64,000 nt of DNA from Lutjanus erythropterus (taxonomy: Eukaryota; Chordata; Actinopteri; Lutjaniformes; Lutjanidae): assembly GCA_020091685.1 (NCBI GenBank), contig CM034599.1:21748424-21812423 (forward strand). Direction: 5' to 3'. This document shows positions 1 to 14,508 of the stretch, one piece after another (positions within the stretch are counted from its first letter, which is position 1; the number at the start of each line of letters is the position of its first letter). The notes under the pieces are model-generated. The model saw only the letters and a program-made list of their open reading frames with translations. It made no database searches and was not told the DNA's origin. A program made the position numbers and the translations under genes.

Positions 1-2528
1 AAAGTCAGTAATATTCCGGTAGATGAAATATTTCTGGCAAACAAAGTCATCTATTTCTTGAATTCTACATATAATGAAAAATATGAGGGGAAAATAGTTT
101 CTCAGCACACCTTTTCCCTTGTTACATTTGGACAAATTATCCTTTAAAGAAGAACTCAACTCTCACGCAGTTTCAAGTCTTTAGCTGCACATTTGGTCTG
201 TTGTGCATTTCTCTCTCTGGCACTGACTAAGAAGTTACCTCCTGGAGAGAAGTGCTTTGTGTTTTTATGAGACATTCTGACTGCATGGCGGTACAAAAAC
301 AAGGTTCTTAAACTGTCATTTTGCATTTAAGAGCACTTATCAATTTCATAGACGCAGTCAAAGCAGCAGTCTCGAGTAAGACATGAGTTATTCGGTGTGC
401 GTCTGAAATGAGCCTTGGGAAAGGTTAGCCATAAACTGAGAAAGGTGTTTGATCTATAGCCAGGTATTGATCAAAAATACTGTCTAAGCTCATGAAAATG
501 TACATGTGTGAATGTGTGTGTGCATCTGTGCACTCTGCTTAAGAGTGTGTGGTGTGCACAGTAATGGCACTTGACGTGTGATTTGAGTTGTGGCCAGGTA
601 TTGATCAGAAAACATCACAGGAGCTTTAAACTTTGCTAAAGAGCTTTTGGTGAGACCTGACTAAGTGCTGTTACAGACTCATGAGCCATTAGGAGTTTGT
701 GTAAAAGTGGGACAAACAGAGAACGATAAGAGAAGAAATGTCAGAAGTTTTCTTTTCAGAAACAAATGCCACTTTCTAACAGAGATAATACTTGACTTCT
801 GTCTTTTTTCATCTTTTTAAACATTACGAATGCCACTCTGTCAGGTTTTTCCTTTCGAACTCTGTAAAACCTGTTCAATGTTCAGTACTCTGACAGGTTT
901 ATATTAATACTCTTGTTGTTTTATGGCCTCTTATATGCTGTTACTTTAAGATCTTTAACTTTTTCATAATGAAATGTTTGCTTTTCTCTTTATCTGGTGT
1001 TCTTGCTCATATATCGACATTATTAAACCCGTGTTTAATGCAGATCATCTATTTCTAATCTTTATGGAGGTTACCAGTCACATGCCATCTTGCCTACTCA
1101 GAAAGCACTACAAGCATTTTGTATTCTTCTTCTTCCTTCATCTTTTCTTTTCTGAAGTTTGCCCTTCCAACACGTTATATCATTACCCCTGCAGTCTTTA
1201 AATTTCCAATCAGACAGTTAAAATAGGAAAATGACCAGAATCATGTACTTCAAATTAAGAACTGTGTCTATTAATCATGGATTTCTTTGTTTCAGCCTAA
1301 TCATCCCACAAAAAACTGAAGGATGAGTTAAAATCCTCTATGCTGAGGAAATTCTGCCTGTGCTTCACTTTGTGCAGACTTTGCTGGAGGTTTAGGTCAA
1401 GGTTAAATTTGGCTTTTTACTGGTCAAACAGAAGTCAAGGTTAGAGATTTTTAAGGTGAGAGTTAAGAGAGACAAGAACTGTAAGTCAGTTGGAGGGAGT
1501 GCAGGATTTACACTGTGTTCTATTTACCTTGGATGTTGGAATTCAGAGCTTGGAAAAACGTTGACCACGTTCCAGTACAATGACGGAAAAATCAAAATCA
1601 AATTGAAAAACAAAGATGGGCACCTCCAGGAAAAACATGTAGAAACATGTCTACACGTAGAAGCTGGACAGTGCTGTGAATGACTGATTGAATGAATGCT
1701 AAAACACTGTATATTACTACAGCTGTCACTACCATTCATGCGCGGAGCAGCCATCTTTCCAGTTGAAAATTTTAACTAGAAACTTGGAAATGCCAACTTT
1801 CCAGTTCAAATGGAACACACCGTTCCTCCTGTTGTTGTCCAGCCTGTTGTTAGTCACCCTTTAGATTTTTGCCGGCTTTAAATTTTTTATTGATATTCTT
1901 GTTGGTTTTAGGGTTCAGGGAAGGAACTCAAGCCTTTCCTCAGCTGTGTCTGCCTGTTATCAACAGTCTACTAACCTAATTGTTGTGCAACTAATTGGTA
2001 TTGGGTCATTTGTTTTAGGGTTGTTTCAGGGGGATAAGTAGACCTCCAGGTCACACACAGACAAAACCACACACAGACACACACAGTCTTGTGATCATAG
2101 TAGTTTGGAGGGTTTTCGTCAGGAACGGGGGAAGAGGAAGTGTGTGTCTGGTTAATGATTCCCGCTGGGTTAAAGCGGACAGAGTGGACTATTAAAAGCT
2201 TGAGATAAGGCACAGAAACAGACTTAGCGGGACTTGGAACGCCGTCTGTGTTTATTAGACAGAGTCAGAGTGGTGCTTTGAGCAGGAAAGGGTAAAAAAA
2301 AAAGTGTTGGCATGGCAAATGACTAAAATAAAAAGAGGAAAAAGTCCAGTTTGGATGTCACCCCCTTCCTGTCTGCCAGTGTAACACTCAATGAATTGAG
2401 AACTAAGTGATGATGCTAATTACCTCATTACCCTGTGTGGGAGAATTGCTCACTATTCAAGTTTCATAATGATGACCAAATTATGTCCTGGTCACAATGA
2501 TAATCAATACAAATAAAGACTTTGATCA

Positions 2529-3354
2529 CACTTTATTTTACAGTATACTTAAAAGACGTAACAAGCTGTACTTGGTATTAAATTAGACACAAATCTAGAA
2601 ATAATATGTTCTTTATAAGTAAACAAGCACAGCTATACCTTAGTTAGTCACCATTCATCTAACTGTATACTAATAAGATGTAAGAAGCTGTATGTTTTAT
2701 CAAATTAGGTAAAAACTAGAAAGAATGTGGTCTTCATGAGATAGTCTTAGTATTTGGATCATTTATTAGACCCTCAGGCTTTATTAGAAGGTAATAAGGG
2801 AGACATTACAACAGAACTGTATTGCCAACTAAAGTGTATTATTTTCCACCGTTAAACCCTTATTAGACTTTATTAGAAGGTAATTAGGGACAAATTAAAA
2901 CAAAACTGTACTGTAAACTAACATGAAATCACATATCTGCGAACTTGAGACACATCTTCTTTGGCTTGTCTGATACAACTGGCAGATTAGCCGAGACAGA
3001 TGTCTACTTTTTTGATCAGATCACATTATCTGCATACACATGGATAATCTGTGCAGTCACCCAGAGACAAATATTTCTTCAGCTCTCTATAACTTTTGCC
3101 ATTACTTGGTAGATCTGGTTCACATATTTTTTTTAAAAGGAGAAGAATCAGATATGTGATTTCACTTTAGTTTACAGTACAGTTTTGTTGTAATACATCC
3201 CAAATTAACATCCAATAAAGTAACAATACACTTAAGTTCTCCATTTCTCTTGTAATGTGTCTCTAATTACCCTTAAAGAAAGTATATAGTTTTTGTCTAA
3301 TTCTATACAAAGTCCGGCTTGTTGCATCTAATGAGTGGATTGTAAAATAAAGTG
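2529..3354. mobile_element. foldback element with long inverted arms
   Basis: The left end CACTTTATTTTACA is the reverse complement of the right end TGTAAAATAAAGTG. Further in, the left arm around 2896-2940 (AACTGTACTGTAAACTAA then GAAATCACATATCTG) is mirrored at about 3147-3193 (CAGATATGTGATTTC, TTTAGTTTACAGTACAGTTT). The left arm also has internal repeats of TTATTAGAAGGTAAT. About 200 bp of unrelated sequence lies between the arms. There is no transposase, so it is non-autonomous. No clear target duplication was seen. Confidence 0.75.
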
Positions 3355-4068
3355 CAACCAAGATGTTTTTTTAGTACTGAAGCCATACTTTTCCTCACGA
3401 ACCTAACAGCTGAGCTCTCAGAAACAATGCTCTTTTTTTACCCACCGGACAAGTTTAAATAGTATTAAGATTGGCAGAGAATGCCACGGTGTGTTAACCT
3501 GTACTCTGTCTAAGCAGTATGTAAGAGCAGCCAGTTTTCTTCTGGATCTTAATAAGCATGATGTAAGAGAGGCCTATTTCTGGGCTCTGGATCCAATAGT
3601 AGCGTGTAATTACCTTTAAGACTTGCTCCCTATGCTACAGGATTAGCTGTAATCCATAACCAAAGCCATAACTATTGCTACGCTACGTTAATTCCAGTCA
3701 GATGCATGCAACATGCAGTACAGTAACTGGGACGGTGTCTGTCTGTCTTCATCTTCATCCTCCTCTTCACGTCCTCCCCGCTCCTCTCTCACCTTCTCAT
3801 TTCAAATTGAAGTTGTTAAGCTTTATGTCCCTCCATCTGTGATGTCAGAATTGGAGAGCAGTTTTCCTCTTGTACACAATCCAAAATAGAGCAGCAGAGA
3901 GACAGAAGCAGAGAGGGTGAGAGTGATGGAGAAAGAGACAGAGTAAGAGGAAGGCTGAGAAAAGGTGGGGAGGATTAATATCCTCAAAGGAGAGGTGCAT
4001 AGGAGCAGAGGTGCTGTTGGTTTGAAATAGAGCTTAATATCCTGCTTTTACTGCTGATGGCAATGGGA

Positions 4069-4071
<3 letters not shown>

Positions 4072-4106
<35 letters not shown>
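4072..4106. repeat. (TG)n microsatellite
   Basis: An uninterrupted TG dinucleotide run of about 17 units. Confidence 0.95.
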
Positions 4107-4107
<1 letters not shown>

Positions 4108-5097
4108 GAGTCTATTTTCTCCTTGTTGATGTCGTCTTTGAACAAGAAGGATGAAGGTATAAAACACACTATTTCCACACCGATCATACACATAACAATA
4201 CACACAAACACACACAAAAAACACTGTAGGCCTGTGAGTATGTCATTATTAGCATTTAATGGGCCCTTTTATAGGAATTTCTCTGTATTTATATACACAT
4301 ACACCAGAGCTGCCTGGTTAATTCAATTAAAATCAAGATTTTGATTCTTACCTCTGTGCAATCTCATTCTTACATGCCAACAATTCTGCTGCATTTTTAT
4401 TAGTCGGGAAATCTTTTTAATCAATCAAAGCACTCCAAACCGTGAATGACAAGCCCATAATCCACATCACCAACTGAACAATGCACAAAAATGGCTCTAA
4501 TATGTCTTTGTGTGTGAGGGAATGATTGAATAGTGGAGGAAAAATCTTCCAAAATAAAAAAACAAAATGAGACTGAGGCTAAAAGGAAAAAAAAATCCAG
4601 TCTCACTTGTGACAAAAAAGTAAAAATCCCTCTTTGTTGTGTGGAACATTTTTAGATTCAAAGACAATAATGGCGGTAGGTATAACAGCACAAATTTGTA
4701 CAACTATCTACAACGCCAACAGAAAATACATTCTGGTGAAACTACCAAGGCCACAAAAATACCACATAACCTTGCCACCCTCACAAAAAATAGAACTATA
4801 GCTGTCTACACTGTCAGTATACCTGACAAGCTCAGATATTGCATTTTTTAAAACTTTTATTTACTTACTTTTTCCAAAAAAGTTTCTCAAATTTACACAT
4901 TCACACCTGGAACTGCCCTAGTACAACCAGAGTCTGATGTTTTGACCACTGAGCAGCTTCACTGGGACAGCCGGGGGTTGAGGGGCAAGTGTCAGCAGTG
5001 GTGCCGTGGAAGGGGCAAGAGCTGCTCTCTAGCTTTCTCCCCCGAGATTTATACTAAAAATCTGACACCAAGCCAGCCTCTTAAGCTTCAATACACC

Positions 5098-5452
5098 TAG
5101 GGTTGTCATGATTTTCGAACTCCACAATTCAATTTGATGTTTGATGTAAATATTTTTTAGTACTGACAGCTAGTAGTGTATTAAGTTCTTACCTGTAAAA
5201 AGCCACTAGCCCTGTTTATGTTAAATGTACTACAGGGAGTTCTTAACTTGTTGTAAAACAGTCTCAGTTTCGTACCGATGCCTCTATATGACCTACATAA
5301 AAAAAAAAAAAAACATCAGTGAGAATATTGTCTCCATATATTTATCCAAAAAATCCTGGAGGAATCATCAGCCCTGCTTTTGATTTTGATGATTGAAATT
5401 AAAGCTAATTTCTATCAATTTTCAATTTATTCTTGAAATTGTGACATGCCTA
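5098..5452. mobile_element. hAT-like MITE, degenerate
   Basis: It starts TAGGGTTGTCATGATTTTCG and ends in the inverted form (TTGAAATTGTGACATGCCTA). The flanks AATACACC and AATAGGCT agree at 5 of 8 bases, a weak 8-bp target duplication. No coding capacity. The TAGGG...CCTA ends suggest the hAT superfamily. Confidence 0.5.
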
Positions 5453-5839
5453 AATAGGCTGCTACCCTCATTTATACTAGAAAATTGCATGGCGGCTCTT
5501 AGTCAGTAAATTATTTTCCCAGCATCAACCCTACTGCCAGACAACGATATTGGACAATTCTGCAGAACCCTGGATTTAGTTCAGCACCAGCATTTGTCTA
5601 GTCCAGTGCCAATGTTTTTAAATTTCTCTCTTTTGACAATATCTCTGCATGGCATCTACACTATGATTATGGTTAGGGAAATACTGTGGTTATGGAAAAT
5701 GAAATATGATTAACTTATGGTTAGGCAACTGAAACACTTGGTTAAAGTTAAAGATAGTTTACAGTAAAAAAAAAACAACAAAAAACTGAATTGTTTGTCT
5801 GTGACAGAGTCTCCTGCAGAAAAGTGAGAAGTGCTCAGT

Positions 5840-6345
5840 GACATATTTAAGGGTGGACGACATGACAGGTCACCAAAAGTGAAGCCAAAGCATCTTGATC
5901 TCTCCCTGCTGCCTGGCTGCAGTATAGGTCATAAATCCCACCCCCTCAATGTTAACAGATAGGACATGGGCCAAACTAAACATCAAAGTAAACATCAAAT
6001 GCATTTTTTCCTAAGATAGTTTATCTAATTTTATGTAGTTCAATAGGTAACTAGCCGGCTAGTTAGCTACCATTTTGCTAAAATTCACCAACTTAAGATG
6101 TGACCCTATATGTCACTTTTACAGGAAAAGCAGAGAGTTGAACAAGGTACTAAGTTTGCTCAACTGTACAGAGCAAAAAGGGTGGGACTCAAGAAGGGTC
6201 AGTTTAGTCAGCTGGGTGTGTGGGAGGGTCCATGATACCATGGTTCCATGTCTGACCACTACTGAGCAGAATTTGGCTCCAAATGACATCACCAAGATGC
6301 CAGCCCTCATATCTCAGGTAATATGGCTTCATTGTTGTACTATGG
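5840..6345. repeat. dispersed repeat related to the 45.3-45.85 kb foldback
   Basis: The stretch 6100-6210 (CAGGAAAAGCAGAGAGTTG, AAGTTTGCTCAACTG, GAGCAAAAAGGGTGGGACT) is homologous, in reverse complement, to 45290-45400. A TAGCTAACTAG-type core with TTTTGCTAA is also shared. Outer limits are approximate. The stretch GTGAAGCCAAAGCATCTTGA at the left looks like a familiar fish repeat. Confidence 0.55.
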
Positions 6346-8301
6346 GAGGAAGTGTAGACGCGTCATCCATCTTTATATACAATTAATGGATGTGCCACAC
6401 GATTGTATGCTGTACCACCTTGACCTCCACATCCTTTCTTTTCTCTTTGCTACTCATACAATAGGGCGTGATTCTTCCTGCACTGACATATATATGATAA
6501 TAAATGGTTAAAGTATTTACTTAGTAGTACTTATTCTCAAAAACTTGTTCACTGAATTCTCTTTTAATTGTGCAAAATTTACTGCTCTTATCTTAGACCA
6601 TGGTTTGTCCAACTTAATTAAGTCCTGATGAATAATGCCGACCTGTTAAGTGTCCCATTGACCCGCGCGTGTGTGTGTGTGCGATTTGGTGACGAGTGCT
6701 TGTTCTCAGCAATGAAGCAAAGCCTGTTGTAGGTCACCTCTGTGATAGCTCCATCTCTCCTTATCACCCCTTCACTCTGTCTATCTGTCCTTGCCCATCA
6801 CTCTTCCTCTCTATCTCTCTCTCTCGCTGTCACTCACTCACCTTTCCAATCTTCCTTTCCAAACTTCACATCCCCTCTGCAAGGTTATCGCACATCAACC
6901 ACTAAAACAGTCTCTCTGTGTGTCTACCTCTGTGTGTGTGCTTAAGTGTATTATTTTCAGATGCTAGACTACCATAAAACATCAAAGTCACTTTTTTTGT
7001 TGTACTGTCTCTACCTCACCACTTAAACATTTCAGGATCTGCTGATTGCCTCTGTTTGTCTCTCTCTCTACCCTCTTTTACACTGGAAAAAAAAAATCTA
7101 TCACCCACTAACATCTGGCTTTTGTCTTAATGGGAAAGGGTACAATAGGCATTTAGTCCCAGGTCAAATGACTCATGGGTATTTATCGGCTCCAGCTGTT
7201 ATCGGCAATAGTGTGGTCGTAATACCAAAATTTTGGTTGCTGGTACAGAAAAAGTTGCTGAATACTGTGGTTTTACTGCAAGACAGATTTCAGGCAGAGC
7301 AATTAAGACTGAACTGAACTGAGGTCATAAACAAGCACTTTTCTTTTCCTTTTTATAGATTTGGTACATTTGATACCATTGATTTTCAACATTTCATTGT
7401 TTTAAACAATGTGGTATTGAAAAATATTGAACTGTCAATACTTTTGGCAAACTTAATTGGCACTGATGTAAACAAGATAACTGGGTGGACATGTTATTTT
7501 TGCCCCTTTTCGGTGGAAGCAAGAGGTTTGTCCCCTATTTTGCTTCTTTTTCAAACATGTGCTTCTTGGTTTGACTCGGTGTGTTGGCCTAGCAAAGCAG
7601 AGGTTATATTTCCTATAAATTCCATACAGCAAAAGCCCCCGATTATTTACTTTTAAGTTTTTACTATGAAGCAGCAAAATGTTCATCAGCACTAACTTAA
7701 AGGCACCATTTTCCTGTGAAAAAACAATGTGTAGACTCATAAACATAGTCCTAAATCTTCACTTTTGACCCACCCACCACTGTGGTCGTGTCTGTATCTA
7801 TAGAGATCCTGCCGTCTGCCTGTATTTCTTTCTTTCTTTCTTTTTTTAATAATTTTGTTGTGCTTGAGATGCCCACACAAAACATTAGTATTTACCATCC
7901 TAGGAATAAGACTCAACATTCAACTATCTGCCTGGTGCATTTATGAGCTCAGACAAATATACAACTCCTATCCAGCTCAAAGGCAACATAAAATAGTAAA
8001 ATAATGCAGATACCTGAAAGCACAAACAGCGACACAGGAGAAAAACTAATCTTTAAAGCACAGAGATTCAGTTAAAACCTACAAAAGTACTGAACACACA
8101 CTTTTAGAAAAGTCTTTCTTTCTGCTCTCTTCTGCACACATGAGCTGAGTCTCAGCTTTGCATTGCAGATCAGAAAAAATAAAAAACAGAAAGGCAAACA
8201 AGTCTTCTGGCAGTGGAGGAAGGGTCACTTGCCTATGGAGGGGTTTAGCTGCATTTAACAAAATCTGCATATATGTGCTAATTTTGTAAAAAATGGTATC
8301 C

Positions 8302-8311
8302 ATCTCTCTCG

Positions 8312-8363
<52 letters not shown>
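8302..8363. repeat. compound (CT)n(CA)n microsatellite
   Basis: A CT run with one G interruption passes directly into about 16 CA units. Confidence 0.95.
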
Positions 8364-8366
<3 letters not shown>

Positions 8367-9518
8367 CTAAAACACATAAAACCATACAAGCACACACTGC
8401 TACAAAATGCTATGTGTCAGCTGGTTTACATCAGATCAGAGACTGATTGGGAAAATGCCCAAATGCCCTCAGTGCTCACACACAGACACACACAGAAGGA
8501 GGCACACTGCCTTTTCCCTGCCCTCTGGCTAATTAATTTCCCAGATCGAGCATGTCCCACCATAAAGTGCTCTCCCCCCTTCTTGTGTCGCTCTCAATCT
8601 GTTCCTCCTCTCTCCTGTGTCTCTCTGCCGAGCCTGGCTCATTTCAGTTCCCTTGGCCTTTGATTGCGTCGGCCCAAAATGTCAGGGCAAAGAACGCCAC
8701 CTCATAGAACCTCTGCTCCCTCGTTTTCTCTTTCTCCTCTTTCTTTATCTTTATATCTGCATAGTTTTATCTGGCTTGGACTATGTGAATCTGAGTTTTT
8801 TCCCATCTAAATGGAGGGATTGTCTGCATGCCTTCTCCAGTTCCCTCTGGTTCTCACAGCTTTTAATTTGTTAATTCTCGACTCACCACAGGCTAAAGCA
8901 ACAGTCCCCCTCTTGTCTCCTGCCTCCAGTGTGTGTGTTTCAAGTGCTTTATTTAGTATGTTGTTTACTGCATTAGTTTTGGCACTCTGTGTGACCCTGG
9001 TCAGTCAGGCCTGCTACTTTGAAGATGAGAACAGTGTGTTAATCAATCAGACAGTGAGACCAACTCTCAGGCAGGTCAGAAAGGCATCAAAGGAGTTAAG
9101 TGACATCCACATGGTGCTTGTTGAGGTCACCGGGTCACCTTTCACAGTTTTTACACTCTTGTATGATGTACATGTGATCATGCATGTATATTTACACGCA
9201 TGTAAACACAGTCCTGTGAGAGCATTTTCCTGTTTCTGCTTATGTTTACAACCAGTATATAAATCGTCACGTTAAGTACATGCAAGGAAACACATGCACA
9301 TGTGCACGTGTATACATGCTTACAGAGAACGGAGCTCACAGTGTTTTTTAAGTTCATCCACGAACTATAAACTTACATGGTTATGATTAGGAGTGGGTAA
9401 TATGGAAATAATCCTTTACTTCAATGTATGTACTTTTTATGGGTAAAGGTCATTTGAGTAACATTTTATTGATAATTTCACAAGAATGTTTTTTGACTGA
9501 TCTTTGACTGATCTTAAT

Positions 9519-9863
9519 TAGGGCTGCGACTAACAATATTTTTTATTGGCAATTAAAATGTTGATTATTTTTTCATTTAATCAGTTAGTTGGTTGGCCTA
9601 TAAAATGTTGGAAAATTATGAAAAACATTAATCAGTGTTTCCCAAAGCCCAAGAAGACATATTCAAATGTCTTGTTTTGTCCACAACCCAAAGATACACC
9701 GTTTACTGTCATAAAGCAGTAAAGAAACCAGAAATAATTCACATTTAAGGAGCTGCAAACAGAGAATTTTAACCTTTTTTTCTTAAAACAGTACTTAAAC
9801 TCATTAATCGATTAACAGATGGTTGGTGATTAATTTAATAGTTGACTCTTCACTGCAGCTGTA
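9519..9863. mobile_element. hAT-like MITE with 8-bp target duplication
   Basis: It starts TAGGGCTGCGACTAAC and ends GACTCTTCACTGCAGCTGTA. The flanks are ATCTTAAT (9511-9518) and GTCTTAAT (9864-9871), 7 of 8 identical, as expected for hAT transposition. The interior (TTTCCCAAAGCCCAAGAAGA, CAAATGTCTTGTTTTGTCC, ATTAATCGATTAA) matches a very common teleost element as I remember it. No ORF. Confidence 0.8.
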
Positions 9864-11869
9864 GTCTTAATACGTACATCTTAATACCTTAATGCCAGCA
9901 TTGTATAAAACACAAACAAAGCAAAACCGTCCTGATAACTGATTCTCCAAATACGTTAAGCAGTATTAAAGGGAAAGCAGTCATAATATATAAACCATAT
10001 TGTAAAATCTCACATGGCAGAGGTATTTTTATTGTCCTGTAACCTGTGAGCTTCAGAGAAGTGGTCCACAAAACATATATTGCCAGTTAATAAGTAGTTA
10101 ATTCCTTAAATTCTTAACAGCAATTAATCATAAACATCCCTACACCAGTGTATATGATTCTGTTGCCCAGTCCTTGTTACAATATGAAAGTGTATCTTTA
10201 TAAGTTTCTATAAGTCTTGCGCTTGCTGTTGGTTTTTATGTAATTTTACAAAATACAGCAGAATTGAAGCCTCAGTCAGATCAGGCAGTCTCGGTCAATG
10301 TGTTGGTTAAAATGGGAGGAAAAAATACAAATTGTGATATCCGCTTAAAAGAATGTTTTCGCATCCCTTGGAACTTCCCGAAGTTGAAGGAATGAGAAGT
10401 GAAAAGGGGTTTTCTTTTGGCTTTCAGTGTACAGCAGTACAGTGGAGAGGGCAAAGCTGAGGCCAAGTTTTTAAATGCAGCACAAAGAAGCGAGTGAATG
10501 TCTTTCACATTAGACATGACAGTTGTGCTCTCTGGAATACATCAGCTATAATAAGCCTTTTTTCTGTTGTCCCTGCTGCCATATTTATACACACACACAC
10601 TGCGCACACATGCACACACACCGCCTCCCAGTAAATCTTTACCTTATACCGTCACTTCTTTCGTAAGCGTTCTGTCTTCATCAGTGGCTAAAATATGGTG
10701 TATAGGGTTACAGCAGGCAGGCATGGGGATGGCTTCAGAGCAATAAGATAGCAGTAATGGCACACCATCATTTAGGAGAATGTAATAAGTGAATATCTAA
10801 TAAGCCTGTAAAAGATGCTTAACCCCTGATGCTCTGAGGTCAGGTATAGAGATAGGAGAATAAGCTGATTAAGGAGGGTTTCTTCTCACGTTGCGGTCAT
10901 CACAGGATTGACCAAATCCTGACCCCGCTGTTAGGGGTGCGGTTACCTTCACCCAGAACCCTTCTATGTTTAGATAAATGTGCTATTTATGGTGTTTGAT
11001 AACGCCTTGTGCCTGATATGGGAAAGGAATAGATTATGAATCTCAGTCTGGAGATAATGTAGGAGTTAATGGAACACCAAAGATTTAGGGTTTTTGCTCA
11101 GCTATTCACCTTTGCTTGACATTTGTCATCTTGGTTCCTAACTGAAAGCCCTGAGTAGTGTCTTATGCCACAATTGTTAATGTTTGGGAAGGTCCTAGTA
11201 AAAACTAGAAGACGTCACTTGGTAGAGTGCAGATCCCTGCCAGGCAACAGATGATGAAGCACCTACTGCAATGCCACCACGACTGCCAGATGCAACCAGG
11301 AGAGATTTGTAAACTTCTGCCAGCATTAACATGATGTCCACACACAGTACAATGTTTCATACTGAAGCAGTTGTTGATGTGGCCCCTAGTGGCCAGTTAA
11401 GAAGAGTCAGAAGTCCGCTGTCAGTGGTCATATAAAACAGAGCAGTCAAAAAATAGAATTTCTGCCTCAGAGTTGTTTGTCTCCCCCCAAACAATCAAGT
11501 TACAGTTTACATCCATGTCTGTTCAGACTTATATAATGTATGTAGTGAAGACTTTGAAGGATTTTTAATATGGAACTTACCACTGTATTGACCTGTAACT
11601 TTAAAGGAATTTAATGAAAGGTATTAAGAACTACTTTTGGCAAAATGAAAGTTATCACTATACATGTGAGATTCCAGTGAATAATTCCCAGTGAGAAACA
11701 TGCTGTCTTCATGTAGAGACTATTTTTACACAACTGATAGAGAGCTGAACATCATGATGTCACTTTTGGAGATAATATGTCACTACGTCATCATTTTATC
11801 CTATTAGACATTTGTGTGTATTTTTTTCATAATTAGTGTATGGTTTCTTGTCTTGTGGCCAAAAATGTG

Positions 11870-12045
11870 TTGAGTGACGTCACTGTGACCTTGATCTTTG
11901 ACAACTAAAATTTAATCAGTTAATCCTTCCTTCCAAGTGGTGATTTTCACTAAGTTTGATGAAATTCCATCAAGGCGTTCTTGAGATATCATGACCTGAG
12001 AAGAGAATGCCTCCAGCGACAGCATGGAGCCATTAAAATAGGTTT
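11870..12045 (+). repeat. dispersed teleost repeat fragment
   Basis: GTGACCTTGATCTTTGACA, ACTAAAATTTAATCAGTTAA, and GTTTGATGAAATTCCATCAA followed by GGCGTTCTTGAGATATCATG form a string I recognise as a widespread fish interspersed repeat. The family is not certain and the ends are approximate. Confidence 0.5.
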
Positions 12046-12602
12046 TAGTTTTTTTTCCAAAATTCTGAATCATAGTCCTTCAGCATACAGTCATGAATGT
12101 GCACACAAAAATTAGGCTTATCAGTTGAGTAGAATGCAAGATTTGCTCTGGACAAGATGCAGGTCCGTTGATCATGCACACACACTCACATATGGACACA
12201 CAGAAGTGACTGCATGATCCCCTGCCGGGGATAATAATAAAAATTGCAAGGTATACTGCCATGAGTGGTTGCAGGCACTGGTTTTGATACAGGGATACCA
12301 TTCCTTAAGGTACTAAATGGTCCGTGACTCTCTTTATATTGATCTCTTGATTGATTTGCTGTTTAGTGATTGATTGACAGGAAGATATGTTGGCCCAGTT
12401 CCCAGGAGATGCTTAACTAAAGTGAGGCAAATGGTTTTAAATGTGATCCACACCTGTTTCTCGTATGATGACATAGTTTTATCCCCCAATGACAGACTTG
12501 GTAAAAGACAGATGAAATGTGCCATGCTCAGAATGAGTGATATCCAGGATTTAAGGTCAATCTCTGTCTCTTTCTGCTTCTTTTCACACTAAAGGGGAAG
12601 TG

Positions 12603-12605
12603 TAC

Positions 12606-12675
<70 letters not shown>
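12603..12675. repeat. (CA)n microsatellite, the longest in the window
   Basis: More than 30 CA units, nearly uninterrupted, with single CG interruptions near the ends (ACACGCACAC). Confidence 0.95.
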
Positions 12676-12679
<4 letters not shown>

Positions 12680-13097
12680 ACACGCAAGAGCCAGATCCTA
12701 AAGCCATTTTCAGGCAGGGCAGCAGAGTGTGTCCTCATTACCGTCTGTGAGTGTGTAGTCACCACTCAGTCACAGCTCCTGCTGCCAGAATGGGATTTTC
12801 CCCTCTTCTCCTCAGACTCTTCCACCTCTTTTTCACCTTAACTTCTCTTGCATATCGCTTCATCTATTTCTCAGACAGAAAATCATTATCAGTCAGGAAA
12901 GACAATTTCCTGCTCCTATGGTCCCTTATACACTGCCAGTCAGAAGTTTTTGAAAACCCTATATTTTAACGTTTTTTGGTTAAATTTCAAGCAATGTAAT
13001 TGTCAGTTACTAGCAAGTACCCTAAAAAGCAACTTGAAATATTTTGTTCTTTTGTGATATAATGTACTGTGTATATATAATTAAATAGGGTCTGTAA

Positions 13098-13262
13098 GTA
13101 TTAATCAATTTAAATCGCTACTGCATGTTTAGTCGATTAATCAATTAGTTATCAAGTATTAGATTAATCGCCTACTATTTTAATAATCAACTAAATCAGT
13201 AAATAATGTCCAAAATCTCTGATTTCGCCTTCTCAAATGTATACATTTTCTGGACCTTCACC
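13098..13262 (-). mobile_element. truncated copy of the 9.5-kb hAT-like MITE
   Basis: ATTAATCAATTAGTTATCAA, then AATGTCCAAAATCTCTGATT and CTTCTCAAATGTATACATTT are the reverse-complement version of the family at 9519-9863, with its AATCGATTAA-rich end. The GGGCTGC terminus was not found, so it is truncated or eroded. Confidence 0.5.
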
Positions 13263-14508
13263 AAGGTTTGCCTGATGAAGGTCTTGTATCGAAATGTTGC
13301 AAATTAATATTATATTGCAAGTTAGTTTGCTGGAGTCCTTGTGCAGTATGGTATCAGTCTAAATTAAACATCTCTGCTGATAAGATGATGATTTAATTAT
13401 GCACATGTGACATGAGTATGTCTTCTGTCTGGAGGTTTTTTAAGGGTCTGAAATGGGCAGCACAATTGCTATTTGCAATGATTGCACAGCATTGGCCATG
13501 CAAGGAGGAGCCAAATCACATTCCCTCAATGTTATAAACTTAAGATTTATGTTTTCAACATAAACAAAACACCTCTTTTCACATTTTTGTTTGTTCAAAT
13601 AACTTGCCAATTTGCCAATAACTTGCAAAACAAAGGCACTGAGCTCAAACTGCGCTCTGCATTTCTGACAATGTGAACAAAACTGTTTGACTGTAGTTAA
13701 AAGGTTTCCACTGAAAGCTCCTCTCCTTTGCAGAAGTAGCCAATGATTTCCATTTGCCACTGGCAGTAGCTGGAGTTTACAGTCTCCTGATAAAGGATCA
13801 AAGCAAGAGGGGGAGAAGCAGAGCACACACACGGATATTAGACTGTAATGGCGACCAGATGAACTTGTTGATAGAGCACTAAACAAGTCTAAACAGCCTA
13901 ACACTTGGCTCATTCTGACAAAGGCATTATCTGACTCCCCAGTTTACCAACTTGAGAGCTTAACAAAATGATGTTTATGGTTATTTGCTCCTCTCTTTGT
14001 CCTTGCAGCTATCTCAAACTGCCATATGTTTTCTTTATAAAGTCTGGAGCCTGTAATTCAGATTCGGAGGGTTATGTGCTTGGGTGAGTGCAGCACAGTA
14101 ATCAGGAAATGCATGGACAATGTATTCACTCGTGCTTCTTATACATTCACCGTGGTGGGCACCTGTCTGCTTCCATCCCCTCACTTTGTCAGGCTGAAAG
14201 AAGTTAAGTTGAAGGGGAAGAAACAGGGCTGTGAGTTGGTGAAGGGGAAGTGGAGGGAGTTCTGTTGTTCGCTTCGGTTAACTATGAAGCTCTCCTTTTT
14301 TATTTGATCTTGCTGTTCCTCCCAATTGCTCTGCAAGGGGGTTTTAACAGCAGCAATATGTGTGTCTTAACATCAGACGAGAGGTCTGAGCCCAGGTAAT
14401 CGAATTTGGGATCATGTGATTGGACATGACAAGGGGAGCAGGATGGGATGCCGTTCACCTGCTTGACATCTTTCAGACTCACATGCTCAAACACGCTAAA
14501 AAAATCAC

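Noticed and set aside
8811..9275. 154-codon open frame on the + strand with a signal-peptide-like stretch
   Set aside because: No domain or homologue recognised, lies in an intron, has no splice context, and its codon use looks random. The hydrophobic run is explained by CT-rich DNA.
13440..13913. 157-codon open frame on the - strand
   Set aside because: No recognisable domain, and its composition looks like ordinary non-coding DNA.
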